DNA of 64,000 nt from Anopheles merus. Taxonomy: Eukaryota; Arthropoda; Insecta; Diptera; Culicidae. How positions within the stretch are numbered: position 1 is the first letter of the stretch; every line of letters starts with the position of its first letter. Below are positions 36,994 through 50,500 of this stretch, piece after piece. The notes beneath the pieces were generated by a model, which saw only the letters and a program-made list of their open reading frames with translations, was not told the origin of the DNA and did not search any database. The translations under genes were made by a program, and so were the position numbers. The stretch lies in the NCBI RefSeq assembly GCF_017562075.2, contig NW_024427692.1, positions 1 to 64,000 on the forward strand, in the 5' to 3' direction.

Positions 36994-38969
36994 AATAGAC
37001 ATTAATATCTCCATGCGGTTCATTGAATATGTGTGTGTAACGTTGCAATAGATCTTTGAAATCAAATACAATTTGCCGAGGCTCTATATAGAGGGCATCT
37101 CGATTTGTTTAGAATTTTGCAGGAACGTACCAATTGAATTTTGCCAATAATACGGCAGCATCAACTTTCAATTATATTTTATCCTGGGCATCGGGTGTTT
37201 AATTACAGTTGCGGTACCTGCAAATGCTTTATTTTTGTTTTGCATTTATTAAGTTTCTATCTGTCTGTTCTAAGTTTCTATGTGTTCTATCTGTAGAAGA
37301 ACGTACCATCTTATATTGGTTGTTGCTGTCCTCATCAATTATCCAAGAAATTCTGGAGCTGCTTTGCAAAACTAGTAGAACGAGAAGGGATTTGTGTACC
37401 TTTTAAAACTACTTTAAAAAGCAATTGTAAGAAAAGCTATAATGATGGATTAAACTGTACGTACTACTAACATACTTTGTTCAAAACGTTTGTGGTTTTA
37501 AATTGGTTGCTTACTTAATTTCTGTGCTGTTCTAAATTTAAAATAATCTTTAACTTTTCATTACATCGCTACACTCTCTCCTTGTGACTACTATCACAAC
37601 ATACAATCAAACAGTATACCGACGACAGTATATAGACCTCATTGACCCTAATCCTTCCATCCCACCCTAAAGCAGAAAATCTACCACATTGGCACAAACT
37701 TTCAGCTTCAAGTGAAGTCCATTTGCACCTCGACCTCGGTCGGTGTGTCGGTGGGCTGCAAACTCGTTACTCGAAAAATCCACCACGTAGACGATGCGTC
37801 CGAATAATTCCACGCTAATGTTCTCGCCGCTCGATAAACAACACAAATAAAGTTGTCCCCCCCTCAAATGCCCCAAAAACCAGGGTAATTGCAGTTTCTC
37901 ATGCTACCTGCTTTTGGGGGTAAGCGGGTAGGTTTCGAGCGGTGTTCGTGTGGATCATTCCAACTTGTTAAGCATCTGTGTGTTAAATTTAACGCTAGAT
38001 AGTGAGTACGGAGAGTAGTGGTAGGTTTCGTTTCTAATGTGTGTATGTATTTTATCCTTTCGAGCGATCCACCACAACCAGTCCCATTTGGATGCGAATC
38101 TCATCACGTAAAGCTAGCAGGAATAGAAGTAAAACAATGCGGGGAAAAAAACAAACTTTTCCATTTTTAACTTTACCGTGACATTTCTGTAGCGATCGGA
38201 AGGCTAGAGGAGTTTTTCTGGAGTGCGCATCTAAAGCCTGCCACCATTTTCGTTCCCCAGTAATTCCCTGAGATTCTCTCTCTGTCTTTCTACCCGGGAG
38301 AGAATTGTGCCCTTGCCCTTAGCCTTCTTCCAGTGTCAAGCAACCATTGCGCGTTCGTTTCAATTTATGACTGAGAAATTCCTAGTTTACGACCACGGGA
38401 AGAGCCATAAAACATGACACGTACGTACAATATGTTTTCACATGTAATTTTCCCCGTTTTCGGGCCGCTGTTTTATTTTCCCACACCGCTGTGCCGGATC
38501 ACGACGTTGGGTCGCTCTGCTCGGCCTGTGTGTGTGTGTGTGTTCTCCAGCCTCCACAGTCCCAGTTGAACGGACCGTTGGGGAAATGGTTTCGATTTTG
38601 CTTCTTCCTTCATTCCTCGGCCGCTCAAAGTCACCCACCCATTGGGAGGGAATGTTTTCGGTGGTCTCGTTTGCGGTCTGTCACTTTGCGACCAAACATC
38701 GTCCCGCCCGGAGAAGGCTTTTTCCCCCGGCAGAACCACAGCACACAAAACCACACAGACACGCGGAGATGGCGTTCGTTTGGCTGGGGTTTCCATTCCC
38801 TAAAAAGGCTGCGACATTATTATCCTGACCAACGCTTGGAAGCGTCACTGGAGCATCGCAGCGTTCCCATCTGTACCTTTGCCATCTTTCCCACTGGCTC
38901 GGGCACGGAAGCAGTCCGTTTTTTTTTTTTCGTTGGACACCATTCTACAATGCCTTGCAAATAGCTTAC
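36994..38969. other. Intergenic, no gene assigned
   Basis: AT-rich to about 37600, then GC-richer. On the minus strand at 37670-37870 there is a short open stretch with an acceptor-like TTTGCAG followed by codons ending in a TGA, which could be a tiny last exon, but it is too short to support. No other feature was seen. Confidence 0.4.
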
Positions 38970-39270
38970 CGTTGTCAGATGATGATGATGACGGTGAGTT
39001 GCACCCACATTGCAGCGCGTTCTGATGCACATGCTCGCTCCTTCTTATGACCGACCCGTTCATCATCAGCGGATGACTTTTGGAGTACCGGTACGATAAG
39101 AGCGGCACCGGAAAGGGGACGGCAATCGAATTCGGATGCCCTGGGTGCACGGGATGTTTATTGAACTGGAACGGCTGGCCATGAAAACCGGAGACACCGG
39201 CACCAGTGTCGCTGCATTTATGGTCAACCGAGCGTACGCTATGAATTTTCCATTATCCGTCCGGTGGTAC
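38970..39270 (-). CDS. Possible coding exon, unrecognised
   Basis: On the minus strand an open frame of about 100 codons runs from a TAA near 39272 to a good donor, AACG/GTAAGC, at 38969-38970. It includes the residues GFHGQPFQFNKHP and a short run of serines coded by a TCA tract, followed by SDN. The composition (His, Pro, Asn, Ser) resembles low-complexity parts of regulatory proteins. Against this, another minus-strand frame and one plus-strand frame over the same bases are also open, no acceptor partner is clear, and no domain is recognised. If it is real, it would be an internal exon of a gene whose other exons are not visible here. Confidence 0.2.
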
Positions 39271-39814
39271 TGTGCTGGACCATGGTGAGCATTGTAGCCG
39301 AGCTTTTGGTTTGCGTGCACCGTACTTTGGGGTGACTTTTCACCTCGCTGATAAGGAAGAGTAGAGATGCATTGTGAACATGGCCCGGGAAGGATGCAAG
39401 TTTTCGAAAGCTATTTCATTCGGAACAATTTGAGTGGTTTATGGGTTTTGAAGTTTGTGTAAAAGTTGCTAAATAAATACAACTTGGAAAGCAGTGCAAT
39501 GAGACTTCACATGACTTATAAACTAAATATTTAAAAAATCATGTAGTTTAAAATACATAATAAACATCAAACTCTTAGTTAAAATTTTACAGTAAAATAC
39601 AAGTTACGTTCCCATGCTTTGCTTTGAAACGTTTGTGTCGAACGGTCCTTTGAAATGAAACTCCAAACTTCGTCTCTTTTGGTCAAAGATCCCAATTTCT
39701 TCAACACACTCTCTTTGCACTCCCCTTTCCATCTACCTTGCTCGGTTCCGGACAGGTCTTGAGGTTACGTAAAGAGCATCATTACAGCACGAAAGCGGGA
39801 AATTGCTTTATAAT
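39271..39814. other. Intergenic, no gene seen
   Basis: AT-rich block at 39420-39620, then mixed sequence up to the flank of the element that starts at 39823. Confidence 0.5.
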
Positions 39815-39822
39815 ATGCTGAC

Positions 39823-40944
39823 TAGTGATGGGTAATCCGGAGCGGAGTCATGGATCAACTCCGACTCCGGTGCGCAAAATATGACTCCGACTCCGGATCA
39901 CAACCGGATTCAACTCCGGATCAGTCCGGACCAGTCTGGATCAGTCCGGATCAGTCCGGATCAGTCCGAATCAGTCCGGATCAGTCCGGATTACTCCGGA
40001 TCAGTCCGGACTACTCCGGATCACTCCGGACCAGTCCGGATCACTCCGGATCACTCCGGATTACTCCGGATCACTCCGGATCACTCCGGATCACTCCGGA
40101 TTACTCCGGACCAGGCCGGATTACTCCAGATCACTCCGGATCAATCTGGATTAATCCGGATCAGTTGAAATGAGTCCGGATCAGTTCGGATCAGTTTGGA
40201 TCAGTCCGAATGAGTCTGGGTCACTCTGGATCACTTCGGATCAGTTCGGATCAGTCCGAATGAGTCTGAATGTCTGCGAACAGACGGCGTCCACGGGCCT
40301 GTCCACGCCGGAATGCACAGCCGATGGCATACGATTCTATCTTCACGATGAACATGAGAAGGACAGAGCTTATACCCCGAACGTACCCGAAAGGTATGCA
40401 TGCTTCACTCATCAAGATTTAAAGGCAAGGACAAGGCAAAAGAGACAAAGAAAAGTTACACGGCTACACATGTCCTCTAGACTGATCCGGTGTGATACGG
40501 ACTGATCCGGAGAGATCCGGAGTGATCCGGAGTAATCCGGAGTGATCCGGAGTGATCCGGAGTGATCCGGAGTAATCCGGAGTGATCCGGAGTGATCCGG
40601 AGTAATCCGGAGTGATCCGGAGTGATCCGGAGTAATCCGGAGTGATCCGGAGTGATCCGGAGTGATCCGGAGTGATCCGGAGTGATCCGGAGTGATCCGG
40701 TGTGATCCGGAGTGATCCGGAGCGATCCGGAGTAATCCGGAGCGATCCGGAGTAATCCGGAGTGATCCGGAGTGACTGATCCGGACTCGGAGTCGATGAG
40801 TCCGGAGGTTTGCTCGTGCAACTTTTACCCCCCCCCCCCCCCCCCGCCGGTAAAACAGTCCGGAGTAACTCCAAGTCCGACTCCGAGGTGTACCGGAGTC
40901 GGATCGATCCGACTCCGGTAAAAAATCGTATTTACCCATCACTA
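39823..40944 (+). mobile_element. Satellite-bearing foldback hAT-like element, copy B (GGATCACTCC arrays)
   Basis: The 1122-bp element has TAGTGATGGGTAA at the left and the same 13 bases at the right on the minus strand. It is flanked by a perfect 8-bp duplication, ATGCTGAC (39815-39822 and 40945-40952). The left arm (about 39900-40260) is a tandem array of TCCGGATCAC-like 10-mers. The right arm (about 40490-40780) is the same unit in the opposite orientation, AGTGATCCGG, so the whole element can fold back on itself. Between them lies a unique core of about 210 bp. Outside the arrays both ends carry GACTCCGACTCCGG-like units. A 17-base C run sits near 40829. The long Ser/Asp/Pro frames on both strands come from the arrays. 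The element is non-autonomous. Confidence 0.9.
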
Positions 40945-40952
40945 ATGCTGAC

Positions 40953-43900
40953 CTTAGCCCCTGGTTCGCCGCAACCCGCAGCGCATCGCTCCGCCCTCAT
41001 CCGGTTCGAAGGACCAGATGAATTTCTGCACCGAACAACTGAACACCGGCTCCAGTGGACGGTCCGATCGATCCTTTCCCAGTGCAAAAGGGCGATCGTG
41101 TGAGCAGAGAACGGGGGAAGATGCGAAGGAAAAACATAATAATAATACCGACAATGATGCCGATGACGGCGATGATGCCGATGATAATAAGAATAAAAGA
41201 AGACCGGTCAAGGTTTGCGATGGGTCCGCCGGGTTCCGGATGCAAGACACACAGATATATCCGCCCCGGCTGGGCTGGGCACCACCCAGCACCACGCTTC
41301 GTACGTGAGATGACATATTTATGATCGTTAGGATACCGTGCCGGAGATGGTGGGACTGGGAGGGAAGTTATCGCAAGCAGCTCCACTGCAGTGTGCTGTG
41401 ACCTACGCGCGAAACGCGGGGACTCGACTCGCTTTGCACGGGAAATGATTTACTCGCCTTTTGGATTGTGTAATTCACCATCGCGCACCATCGTTACGGT
41501 ACGGAAAATGGACTTTTCTCGCTTCTCCAAGCCACGGGGCGAGTGGTGCAAAGTCAGCGAAGTAATTGTAGCTGCCAGGTTCACTTCTTTGCACTATTTC
41601 ATTCCACCGCCCTTTTGAAACGCACTCACACATACACAGCTCCGTCCGTGCGGTCATCGCTGCAGATAAACTCACAAATTGAATGCACACCGATGTAACA
41701 TCGATGCAGCGCAAGCAATATTTATGGTCGATGGGCTCGTGTATGCAGCAGGACACCGTTGTATGCCCACGCCCGCCGGTTTGTGTAGCGTTGCTTTGTG
41801 CAAGATAGTGAGGTTTTAGGATGTTTTATTCATATACACAGAGGCTTTGCAAACCCGTAGCAGCAACGCTAGACGCTGCGTGTTGGTGAGCGAGTGATAA
41901 AGCGCGCTTCTAGCAGCAGAGCGACAAAACCCAGTGCAAATTGAGCTCGGATGTAATTTAAATTAAGACCTATTATATGGTAAGCCTTTAATGAAACGCA
42001 GTGAAATATTAACGTAAATCTTTAAACGACAGCACTCCATTCTCACCGTTCGATAGGGAAGTAACCAAATCAAACGTCATGTCTTGTTTGCAGTCATCGC
42101 CTCAAATCACATTACGCACCTGTCCTGCCCTTCGTTCGTTGTCCGTTCCAAATACCTCACCCAACAGTCCCGGATTGATTCTTCTGACACCGGGTCCCCC
42201 CATTGCAAACGGGTTGCAATATCCGGCCCTAATTCAATATCCCGTAACGTAGCGTAACGTAAGCGACAAACTTCTCCGGCGCCCGGGAGTGATTGACAGC
42301 TTTAATTTCCAGCCCGCGCAATGACAGACCGGAATCCGTGTGACGATTCCTGCCGCCTGTGTTCGGGTGACAGTGTAAATTAAAATGATAATCGAAGCAG
42401 GGGCACACCATCTCCGGGCAACGGGTACTGCGTGAAGAATGCACAATGCGCCTTAAAGTATGCACGCTGTGCTGAAGAATTTGTTACGCTCTTCAGCTTC
42501 GGCGTTGAAGGACATGGAAAATTTAAAGCTGACGCAATGTGTGCGACTGTTTGTGTGTATGCAAAGTGAACAATTTTAGACAAAAAAAGGACGCATCTTT
42601 AGTTTGCCCTATCTTGTCTCTCCTATCTCTTCACCTTTTTTTTTTGTACCAACGAGTGATTGTAAGGGTTTAGATTAAATTTTAAATTTTCAAATACTAC
42701 CACATTCGGCTTCACCCAAATCTGAGGGAAGATTCAGGGCAGGGGGAAGAATAAGCAACCCACACACGTTCAACTCCCCCTGTTGCAAACCGAAAAAGAA
42801 GCTTCTCTATCGTCAGACACACAGCATCGCGCGTTTTCGCGGCCTCGCACACCGGCACTTTAGGTAGTGATAAAGGAAGGCAAGGCGATAAAGAAAGAAA
42901 AAAAACCCAACGCCAACCGATTCTGAAACGAAATGAAAATATTATTAAATGCATATCAAAACAGGATGAAATGAAATTCTAGCCCCTTGAAGGTATGCTC
43001 CTCTGTGAGCAGTGAGGGTAGAGAAGATGCTGCTGAATGACTCTTTTATCATCTGTTTTTTGTTGCTCTTATTCCTTTTTTTGACACTACCTTTGACAAG
43101 ACGAAAAGGACTCGAAAAAAACAGGCTCTATTGGAAATCAATTTTCCACCACCTTGAAATGATGCTGATGGTGGTTTGCACCTTTTTTTCGTCGTTCGAT
43201 TTTTAAAGTCTTCATTCACATACACGCACGCAGCAAAAAACAGGACACCGCCAGGACAGGCGGAAAGAAGTCATAAACTCAACAAGATAACGTTGAGGAG
43301 GGTTTTGGCGAAGTAATCGAAATGGATAGTGTGCGCCAGCTGGAAAAAGATGCCAGCTGCCGCACGCTGCCGTTTGTCACGCAGGTGTTTATTGTGTGGA
43401 AGACTTTTGCGTGTATGATGCTTCGCCACCCTCGCCCCATAGACGTGGCCGGCTTACATCGACCCCGAGCTAAGCCCGGCGACGGCACGGCGTGTCTTAC
43501 ATTCTCGACTTACTCTACAATCCCCACTCCCTTCCCGTTCACAATCACACTTAAGATGACATTTGATGCCGGCATCGATAAGGCGTACGTCGAGCGTTGG
43601 TAGCAATCAGAGAGCTTCTGTTGAAACAACCCTCACTGATTCATAGGAATTGACAAACCCTGGGAGGAGGAGGAGTACCTCCTGCTCACTTGGCTTGGCG
43701 TTCGATGTCGAGGCGCCATCGAGGTGGCAAATTTATGCGCACATTTCGTGCACAAACGCCCCGAAGCGGAACCGCAAAAACGGGCGCATTGTGCCGGCAA
43801 GGATTTGGGGTGTGCGTCGGCCCGAAAATCGTGCAGAGTGTTGAATCTAATTACCAAACTGTTGATGAGAAGACGGTGGCGCTCGTTGCGGTGCGTGTTA

Positions 43901-46900
43901 CTTTGCTCATTGCGCCATCCGGCGTCCCTCCAGGTCATCGACATCTTGCCTAGCGTTGATTGTCAGTAATCAACCGCTTGTACGGGCGGTGAGGTCGGCG
44001 AGAAGGAATAGTCGGTAAAATCCAAGGCTTTATGAGACGCGCGTCACAAATCTTCCACAAAAGGGCGGAACAACGAAACTCATAATAGTTTTGGGAAGAT
44101 GGCAAAGGAAATTGGTGTAGGACCGTGTGTATGTCGGTGTGTGTATTGGAGGGGATTGAATTGTCCATTGGATTTAATTAGCGTTGGCTAAGGTAGGATG
44201 TAGTTTCACGCTAATGGTTTCTGGAATTCGACCGAATCTTCATAATTGCTTTCTCGCAATGGCGACATATTGTAGTGTAGGAATCAATTTTAATGGCATT
44301 TTAATAACGTTCCACATACGCTTAGTTACAATGCATGCTGAAGTGCTGAAGCTCCAAGAAGCTGAAGAAATATATGAATAAAAATATAATTTAAAATAAA
44401 TTAAGAGAATAAAGAAAATATAATTAAAAAATATATGAAAAATTCAATGATATGGTATCTTTTTATTAAAAAAAAAAAAGAAATAGTTATTCATGGCACA
44501 ACAATAAAATTCCTGCATAAACATATACAAAATGCTAACAAACTACCCTGACAGTATGCAATATTTTAAATTATGCCTGAAGTTATACAATCCTTTTCAC
44601 AAAATGAGAACGATATGTACGCCTTAAGGTATGCAAATTACTATTTAATGTTAGTTTTGTTTGAAATTCACCGTTTTTAGTAGAAAATCATACTAAAAAT
44701 AAGTAAAACTAAGTAAAATAAGTAAAACGAAGTAACAAACTAAGTAAGAAACATTGTCATTTTTTTAAAAGGTTTCAATTCCACAACTACCCAAACCCGT
44801 CTTGTTTTTTTGCAATTGTTCTTGAATTTTCGTTAAATATCAAATGATTTAGTTTTTTGTACTATTTAAATTCTAATGTATTGTAATGTAATCTAATGGC
44901 TTAAAATAGCTAATATGAAAATGTTAATTATATTTCCCATCTCTTAATCTTGAACGCCTAAATGTATGCACAAATGCATTAAAATTTATAATACACAAAA
45001 TTGAATGTTAAATAAAGGGATAGTACTTGTACTACTACAAATAACTATACTTTGCTGTTGATCCATTATTCAACACTTTGAAAAGATTAATTCTCCGTGA
45101 AAAACAAGTTGTTTCATGTACAGCATATTTTGCATACATCTAGGCGCTTCAGTCCCGTGTGAGCGTGAGTAGATGCATTGTGGTGTCTCATGGCGAAACT
45201 GTACTTTTAAACATTAATGCATAAAGCAACCTTTTAATTTCATTCAATCCTTCAATAACCATTATCAAATTCACTTCCCCAAACTGTTTCCGCTGTCCCA
45301 ATGCATGCAATCCTTGTTCCATTTTAAGCACCTCATTTTGCACGAACGCCCCAATCCCGTGCTAAAACCGAAACACCCGATTAATGCCCCGACTATTAGT
45401 GTAATCGTTCCACCAGCGCTCGTGGAAATCGTATCACTTTTCCGCCGAAACTGTGCTTAAACGCTACCACCGCCAGTGCGACGTGCCGGTAGCACCGAAC
45501 CCAAATCCGAAGGTTGAATCAATTAAATAAATAACGCTCAATCAAACGGAAATACGAAACGCGGCACTAATCTTTCCCCATCAGCCCACCATCCACCGGC
45601 CGCAATGGTAGAGCTACAGTTTCGCGCAACTGTACAGGAGGGGACAAGAGATAGAACACTCGATAGTGTGCCGAGTACCGTCGGGACGTACGGATAGAGC
45701 AGCAGGTGGATCATTAGTTTTTGCTTCTCTACCAAACGAGACGTATTGCTGGTAGAGGTACGGTCGGAGGAAAGTCGCTGTACCGTTCGATTGGATTTGG
45801 CACCATGGTTCGATGTTGCGCTTATCCTTGCGCTGTGGTTTTCCCACAGCGGGTGATGCAAGATTGGCGAGAAGTCATCTTTCTTCCCAAGCGTTTCTCA
45901 AGCGATAAACGAACCAGCTAACCCGCTGTGATGAGGACTCCCGGGGAAGTCTTCCTAGCACATACACACACAACACTGGTCAATCTTGCACCGGGAGGAA
46001 AGGAACCCGCTTAAGTGTGTATGTGTGGTTAGCAATACACCACGGGAAAACGATGATTTATACACGCTTACGTCAGGCAGCAGGCAGGGACGGGTATTTT
46101 AAGCACCTTCTCTCGGTGGTCTGGTCGAGCACTTCGCGCCATCTAATACGGCTAAGTGGCTCGATAAACTTTACAGCACGGACCACATACACCGAGTCAA
46201 GTGAAGTGAGGGTAGATACTTTCCAGCTGCGGCGGCAGCAGAAGCAGCAGTACATCACATCCTCTGCCGAGTGAACTCTTCCGCGGCGGGTTTTTGCCTT
46301 TTCCGAAGGAGTTATCCCCTCCCGGGGGGGCAGTGTTTTGATTTAGTCCACCATCGCCATCTTGCGGTTGATTTATTCACCCTCAGAGTTCCTCAGTTTC
46401 CGAATCATTATCATCGTTGGAGCCTCTGGCCAAAGGGTTCACCTATCAAAAGGACTGGTAGCAGGCGGCCGCGGTAGCTTTTAAACTTCCGCCTTAGGCC
46501 ACGAAACAGCCTTTCATCATGAGGCAGGTGCGTATAAATCGTACAAATCCCTTCGTTTCCGGCAAGTACTGGGCGTAAGCCAGGTGGCGGATGCGAAGGC
46601 TTTTCTTACGAGCAGTTCGTGTTTTCTTTTACCTTTTCAGGGTGGATGTATAAAGGTGGTCAGTAGGTAGGAGTACGGGCTGGGAATTGGTAAAGGATTC
46701 TACGAGTTTATGGTGGTGCTAAAGAAATGGTGAACGTGCTTGCTCGACGACTCACGATGCAAATGCTGATTGCTGCATACTCTACGCTCGGTTCTACGGC
46801 GTTGATCAATTTACTTCCATTCCAAGAGAGTTGTACAAACAAAACCTCATTCACTCATTTAGTGTAAATTGTGGAAACACATACCGTAAAAGCTCCAATG

Positions 46901-47340
46901 CTCAAACACAAAAGCCACAACGTGTCGGTTCGGTTCCATCGTTAATGTAAAACATCCTTTCTTAATATGTTATTACCGAGAAATAACCCCGATGCCATCC
47001 CGATCAGGGTTATTGGAGCAAATAGATTGAATACGACCCCGTCCGTGCGTCCTTCAGAAATGGGGTCAAAGCTTCTGGTTCGGTTTGCGTCGTTTGAAGC
47101 ACAAACTTGAACTCGGAAGAAGCAACCACATTAAAGCGTCCACCACACAACATCAAACGGTCCACTCTCGGTGCCCACTAGTGGGAGACGTCTGTGTATG
47201 TTTTTTTTTATCTTCTTTAGAAATTTAGCAAAAGACACACAAAACGAAAAGCGGAGAGATAAGGTTATAATAAAAAAAAAACCCCCGAGTAGAAATCTTC
47301 AACTCCAGTCACGTTCCTTAAACACAGCTTCTCGCCACAG
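40953..47340. other. Intergenic, no gene assigned
   Basis: The block at 40950-41400 is GC-rich; an ATC/ATT-rich tract gives a hydrophobic stretch on the minus strand, but all frames are open there and no exon is called. The block at 44330-45130 is very AT-rich. The block at 45500-46700 is mixed with no recognised gene. Confidence 0.4.
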
Positions 47341-47585
47341 GGAGTCCTTGCACAAAAACGGGGCAGCCGAGGGCCGAGCAGGTATTTTGGGAAGAGAAAA
47401 TTCAGTTTCGACCAAAGCCATGCCCCGAAATCCCCGGACATTGGATGAAGACATCTCGTCTCAAAACGATGTTCGTGCTCGAGGAAGCCCACGAGATCTT
47501 CAAACGGGACACCAAGATAGGAGGGATTTACGAGACTGTAGAACGGTCGTCGGAGGCTTGTGGCGCGTTCGCATTTTCTATAAAG
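47341..47585 (+). CDS. Possible internal coding exon, unrecognised
   Basis: A pyrimidine-rich tract ending TTCTCGCCACAG (AG at 47339-47340) is followed by 245 nt open in one frame and closed by the donor AAAG/GTAAAT (GT at 47586-47587). Entry is with two bases of a codon and exit is at a codon boundary, about 81 codons in all. The translation is varied and protein-like, for example FVLEEAHEIFKRDTKIGG, with charged helical character. I recognise no family. A second plus frame and a minus frame are also open across part of it, and no partner exon was found, so a chance frame remains likely. Confidence 0.22.
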
Positions 47586-47587
47586 GT

Positions 47588-50500
47588 AAATAAATTATCG
47601 ATCGATCGGAGAAACTTTCCAGGCGCTGGGGGAGCTCGTGAGGATTGTAATGCGTGGGGCGTATCAGTTATAGTTATTGCCCTGGTTTTAGATTGACATT
47701 TGTAGTCTGGATTGCGTGTGTGGTGCTCTACGCATCAGTTCACCACTATTGATTGTGGCAACTTAAGGGAACCTCGATTAGGAGATGTCGTTTAGGTTAG
47801 TGTTCCTTTGAGACATTTTCAAAGCTTGTAAGATTTAGTAGATTGGTTCACGATTCTTTGTGTTAGCTGTCTAGTTCGACACTTAGGACCTTAGGAGATA
47901 GGACCTCATATTAACTTCTTATCGCTGTATTCTGAGAGAAGTCTACATTATTTTTAGTTCAAAATATTCCAATGTTTATTTACTAAGACAGTATGTTTCG
48001 GCTACTGAAGGTAGATGTAATACAATAATAAACAATAGTATAACTCCTTCAATGGAGTCTAAAATGGGGAGAATCAGGACCCTTCAGAGAGTAACATTTT
48101 TGTTATATCCTATCGAGACATTTACGTGAAATTCAGGAAATTATAACTCATCATCTACAGGCTTTATTACATTTTTAGTATTACTTCTAGTACAAACCAA
48201 TAACATCTCGTTTAAAGGCTCTCTTTTACGACCAAAATTTGGCTGTGCACAATAACCTCATTTACCCTCTTATAATAGAATCAATTTAATTGAAACGATA
48301 TTAGCATCCGTACATAATCCAGACCATATTTCTCACTCAATGCCCTATTTATGTTTCGCTTCACCCCGAATAAACATTCTCCACACAGTGCCGAGCCATG
48401 TGACAGGTCTAACGTCTAAACCAGCATACCTCCAGAGAGGTGCAGTGTGGCAGAGGGGGGGAAGTGATAATTATTCGACTGCACCATTCACCGTGTGCAG
48501 TATACCGTTTCTTTTTGATCATGCTCACATCCCACATTGCCAAAACGGTGTTATTAGGTCTAGCGGAGAGTATCCACCAATTGCACCACAGACCGAGCAC
48601 CGAGCACCCCGAGGTGATATCGTGGAGCCTGCTGAAGTTATCGCAATAATTGGATAGAATTATTTTCCATACGGTGACCAACAACGCGCGTTCGAGTCCG
48701 ATGGCTGTGATGATAAATCGATGGCACGATTTGGAGCACCGGACATACACACACCGGACTCCGCACACCACCACTCGCAACGAGTGCGTCATCTCTGCAA
48801 TGGATCATAATTAGCGCGGACCGTAATTGCACGTTGAGAGGGATTTAATCGGCGCAAGGCACCATCGAAAACCTGTGTTATCTCTAGTGCGTGTTTGTGC
48901 TTGTTCCTCTCCCGAAACACCCGTGAACAGTGTGAACAGTGTGGGTTCTGGGTTAGGACCAAACTGTTTAATAATTTCACATCAAACGATTCGTACAGGG
49001 GTACTACTCGTGTACACCGGAGCCTACCATTGCTGGTTGAAATGGATGAATTTCTCCAAACGCACACGCAATCAATCAAAAGCACCCAGAATCGGATATA
49101 TATTAATATTTTACGTCAGTAGATATCTCCGGCACTTGTCTGAAATCTCTATCTAGATTCGCTACAACTCCCTGCAACACAACACATGTGTCTATCAGCT
49201 GGTTTATCAAATTATATCGTTACCTGTAGTGTATTGTTGTTGTCGCGTGTGGCATAAATATCAATTTCATCATACATCTGCCGTTAACGTGTGCGTCGTT
49301 CTTTCACACCTTTGTGTCCCTTTTTTCTGTTTTGGTTCCGTTACCCTCATAACTCATCGCAAGTACCACGGTCCCCGGGCTGAAGATGAGCAGTAGACAG
49401 GATCATTTTTTACACCCCTTTTCTTTCTTCGCCTAGAATGCTTGAAAGTGTCTGAAAAATAGATGATCCTGAAGAGATGCGGAGTAGAGAGTAAAGAGAG
49501 CAAAAAAAAAAAAGAACACGCTCTTGGAGAAAGTTTTCGCACACAAACAACACCATGATTTATCCGTGGGTCCCATGCATTCAACAATCCTTAAATTTCA
49601 TACCATGAGCGCACACAAAAAAGTGACCCATCGGTAGTATAAACTGCCAGCCGCCGTAGCAGGGCTCGAAGGATCCCCTGTCAAAAAGTTTACCTATTTG
49701 TTCGGCGGCAAATAACTGCCATATTGGGTTGCCATTCATTTTGGGCATTCTCTCCTCTTTCAGTTTTTTTTGGAGGAGGTCCACCGAAGGTAAGATGTGT
49801 CTTCCAGACAGGGGTCGTAAGAATTTACGCGGAAAACACTTGGAAACTCCGGTTGGATCCCAGCGCGTCTAGGGGAATTTATTCGTTCATTCTAAAAATG
49901 ATGATATACGTTTCACTGTTCTTGCACGTTAGCCGAGAAAACAGTGGACACAGCAGAACTCACTGTCACGGAGACGCACAAAATCGAAGGTTCTTGTGCG
50001 TTAGGACATTATTGTCGCAAAAAAGTTGTAACAATCGGAAAATTATGATAAGTTTGGTAAGTTCACTTCTAGATCACTCTGTCGCCAAGCTCATCCCTGC
50101 GATGTCTTTGTTCTTAATGGAGTTTCCTACAAAAACAATCGACTTAAAACAGGACAGACCATGTCTGACAGTCCTTTTTAACGGAAAACTTTATCCGAGC
50201 CCTGTCGTAAAGAGGGGATATGAAACTGTCCTAAAATAAGACATTATGATGATGGGCAGATAGACTGTCCTTGGACTTGCTTTTTAAACGTTTTTTTTGT
50301 CGTGTCTGCAAAAAAAAGCAATCCTTTGTTATGTTTCTTTAGTATCCTTTTAGTGTCTACTGCTTAAGAATTGCAACTCCAAACTTATTTGAATGATTCA
50401 ATCCCTCCAGAAAAAGGATTCTATTTCCCGGTGAAGAAATTTAATTATTTTAACACATATCTCACATAAAATAAATAGCCTATTTACTTTCAAAAATACA

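Noticed and set aside
37667..37876. Possible tiny last exon on the minus strand after an acceptor-like TTTGCAG
   Set aside because: Fewer than 20 codons, with no upstream exon, domain or polyadenylation signal nearby.
39850..40942. Open frames with repeated SGSLRITPD-type units on both strands
   Set aside because: Produced by the 10-bp inverted arrays of the foldback element; not a repeat protein.
40997..41386. Minus-strand frame with a transmembrane-like isoleucine stretch
   Set aside because: The hydrophobic part is coded by an ATC/ATT-rich low-complexity tract, and all frames around it are open.
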